This document shows positions 32,601-35,600 of a DNA stretch of 64,000 bases, one piece after another (positions within the stretch are counted from its first letter, which is position 1; each line of letters starts with the position of its first letter). The stretch is from contig NZ_JADMLG010000006.1 in assembly GCF_015674855.1 (NCBI RefSeq), forward strand, positions 186,001-250,000, in the 5' to 3' direction. The position numbers and the translations under genes were made by a program. This DNA is from Nocardia bovistercoris (GTDB lineage: Bacteria; Actinomycetota; Actinomycetes; Mycobacteriales; Mycobacteriaceae). The notes under the pieces are model-generated. The model worked only from the letters and a program-made list of their open reading frames with translations. It searched no databases and was not told where the DNA came from.

Positions 32601-35600
32601 CGGGCCGATGATAGGAGGTGGCGCGCGCGAACTGACCGTCGGCCAGCGGCCCGATCCGCACGCTGTCGAGATGGACATTCGGGTGCCGCGTCAGGCGTTC
32701 GTCGATCGCACGCGCGAACTCGCGCAACACCTCCGGGTCCACCCGAGGGTTGTCGAAGCCGATGACCTCGAGTCCGTGCTGCTCTTCGAGCGCGCGCTGG
32801 ATCTGCTCCGCGTCCATCCGCGACCAGCGGTCGTCGGGGACCTCGGGATGCGTCGGCGCGTCACCGGAGACCGGATCGGCGCCATCGTTCGGCGGGCCGC
32901 CGATGAGGTCGTCGTCGACGATGCTGTCCGGGTCGGTGCGCGCCTCCCGCACCAGCAGGTCGTGCAGCACCCGCGCCGGTTCGCTCGCCCGGTCGCCGTT
33001 GATCTCCACGTCGCGGAACGCTTCCGCGAGCGCTTCGGGCGAGAACAGGTCGTTGCGCCGGAAACTGTAGCCGGACAGTTGATTACGCCACACCTCGTAT
33101 TCGTCGTGATCCACGTGGTCGCGGGTCGCGGCGTAATGTGCGAGCAACGCGTCCTCGGCTCGGCCGCGGGCGCGCATTCCGCCCGCGTAGTCCATGGCGT
33201 GACCGAGTTCGTGCACGATGGTGCTGTACACGGGCCGATCACCCATCCCGCGGGCGAAGAAGAACGTCCGCTCACCGTCGAGCTCGGAGCGGCGGAACGC
33301 CTCGGCGTCACCGGCGACCGCTTCGTTCAGTGTGATCGTCTCGGTGTGATACCGGTAGATGTCGTTCGGGTGCACGGCCCATTCGGCGTGCGCCGCGATG
33401 CGCCCGCCGTGGTGGGCGGTTCCGTCGATCGGACCGATTCGCACCCGCCGCAGATCGATCTCCGGGTACTTGGTCGACATCTCGTCGACCGCGCGCGCGA
33501 ACTCCCGCTTGGACTCCAGATCCACGGTGTCCCGGTCGAATCCGACCACATCGAGCCCGTGCCGCTCCGCCAAGGTGCGGCGGATCTCATCGACGTCCAT
33601 GCGCGACCACTCGTCGTCGAGCGGGGGGTGATCGCGATCGGTGGGGTCCAAGTCATCGTGGCGGACCGGATCGTCACGCCGAGTCATATTGTCGCCCTTT
33701 GCATCCGGATCGCGCGGCGGGACGGCGTCGGATGCGGGGCCGGAATCGCTCTCCGGAACGCGCGGGGGCGCAACGTCGTTCACACGCGGCGGCGCGACAG
33801 CAGGCGCGTGTGTGCGGGCGGCGTCGAGTAGCAGGTCGTTGAGTACGCGGGCCGGTTCGCTCGCGCCATCCCTGTCCATGTACACGTCGCGGAACGCCTC
33901 GGCGACCGCCTCGTGGGCGCGCAGTTGACCGTTCGCGTCGAAGCTGTAGCCGCTGAGGTCGCGCAGCCATCGCTGATAGCCGTCGATCGTGGCGGGGTCG
34001 TGGGCCGTGCGGTAGTGCGCGAACAGGGCGTCGTCGGCGTCGAGGCGGGCGTTGTGCCGGCCGGTCGAGTCGATGGCGTGGCCGTATTCGTGCACGAAGA
34101 GGCTGAAGATCGGCCGGTCGAGCGCGACCCGGTGGAAGTTCCCGCCTTCGACGTGCTCGGTGAGACGCCGGACGAAGTCGGCGGGATCGGACAGGTCGCG
34201 TCTGCTCAGCACGATCCGGTCGGCGAAGCGGCGGCCCGTCGCGGGATCGATCTCGGTGTAGTTGCGACCGGCGACGGTGCCGTTCAGGTCGCCGATACCC
34301 ACCCGGCGCAGATCCACGTCGGGGAACGCACGCCGCATCTCGACGACCGCGCGCGCGTACTCGCGGACTGCCTCCGGGTGCAGGCCGGGCAGATCGAATC
34401 CGAAGGTGTCCAAGCCGGTTCGCGCGGCCAGTTCCCGACCGACCTCGGCGGGATCCAGATCCGACCACTCGTCCCGAACGGGGGTCACGTCGACCGGGTC
34501 GGCCGCGCGCGGGGGCTCCACCGACCGCGACGGATCCTCCGGGGGCACCGACTGCTCGTCACGGACCGGTCCCGCTTCCGGTGCGACGAAACGGGTCGCG
34601 CGGGCATCGCTCAGCGTGCCCTGGACGAGCACCTGCGACAGGTCGCCGTCGATGTCGAAGATGGGTTTGAACCGCCAGGTGGCGTCCTCGGGCGGCAGTC
34701 CGGTGCGCCACTCCAGGATGATGCCGTCACCGTGGGCGAAGGTTTCGGCGACACCGCGCGACCGGGTCCACGAGGTGGTGTCGCTGTCCTGCGGATTCAC
34801 CTGCAGGATGTGCTCGTCGGGCGACATGTCCGCCGACCCGCGCGGCTCGGCCGTACCTTCCATCGCCCGCAGGTAGGCCGGATTGACGGTCCCGTCCGTC
34901 AGCAGACGTGGCACGCCCCGGTAGAGCGGCTGCCCTTCCGGCGGCAGGTTCCCCTCGTGCAGGATCTCGCCGTTCCGCCTGAAATCGGGATCGCCGGGCA
35001 GGTCGACCTCGTCGCGCGGAAGCGCGCCGTCCTGGGGCGTACCATCCCGCCTGCGATCCGCCGACTCGTCGGCCGAATCACGCCGCGTCCCAGTGGGTTC
35101 CGCTTCGTCCCCGCGGTGTGTCCGCGATACCTCATCGTGAAGTCCGGTCCCCGCCGCGTGGTCAGGAAGCGTCTCGGCATCGCGAGGTCGAGCTTCCGCG
35201 TCGCCGGAGCGCACATCGGTATCACGGGAACGCGTGTCGGAATCGGCCGGACGCACATCGGAGTCACCGGAACGCGTGTCGATATGGCCGGGGCGCACAT
35301 CGGAATCGCCGGGCCGCACGTAGATGTCGTCGGGACGCGGGTCGGTCGAGTGTTCGGGGGGCGTCCCGAAGTCCGCGTCCGGGAGGGGGTCGGGGCGGGT
35401 GGTCTCCGGATCGTCGAGGTTCCGGCGATCGCCGCGGGGGTGATCGAATTCGCCGACGCGGTGTTCGGCGCGATCGAGGTGCGGCACGTCGGTGTCGTCG
35501 CGGTGCAGCGGAGTTCCGGCCGCGTCGTAGACCACGGCCGAGATGCGGTTCAGTTCTCTCGGCACCGTCGGCGGGAAGCCCTCGCGCAGACCGACACTCG

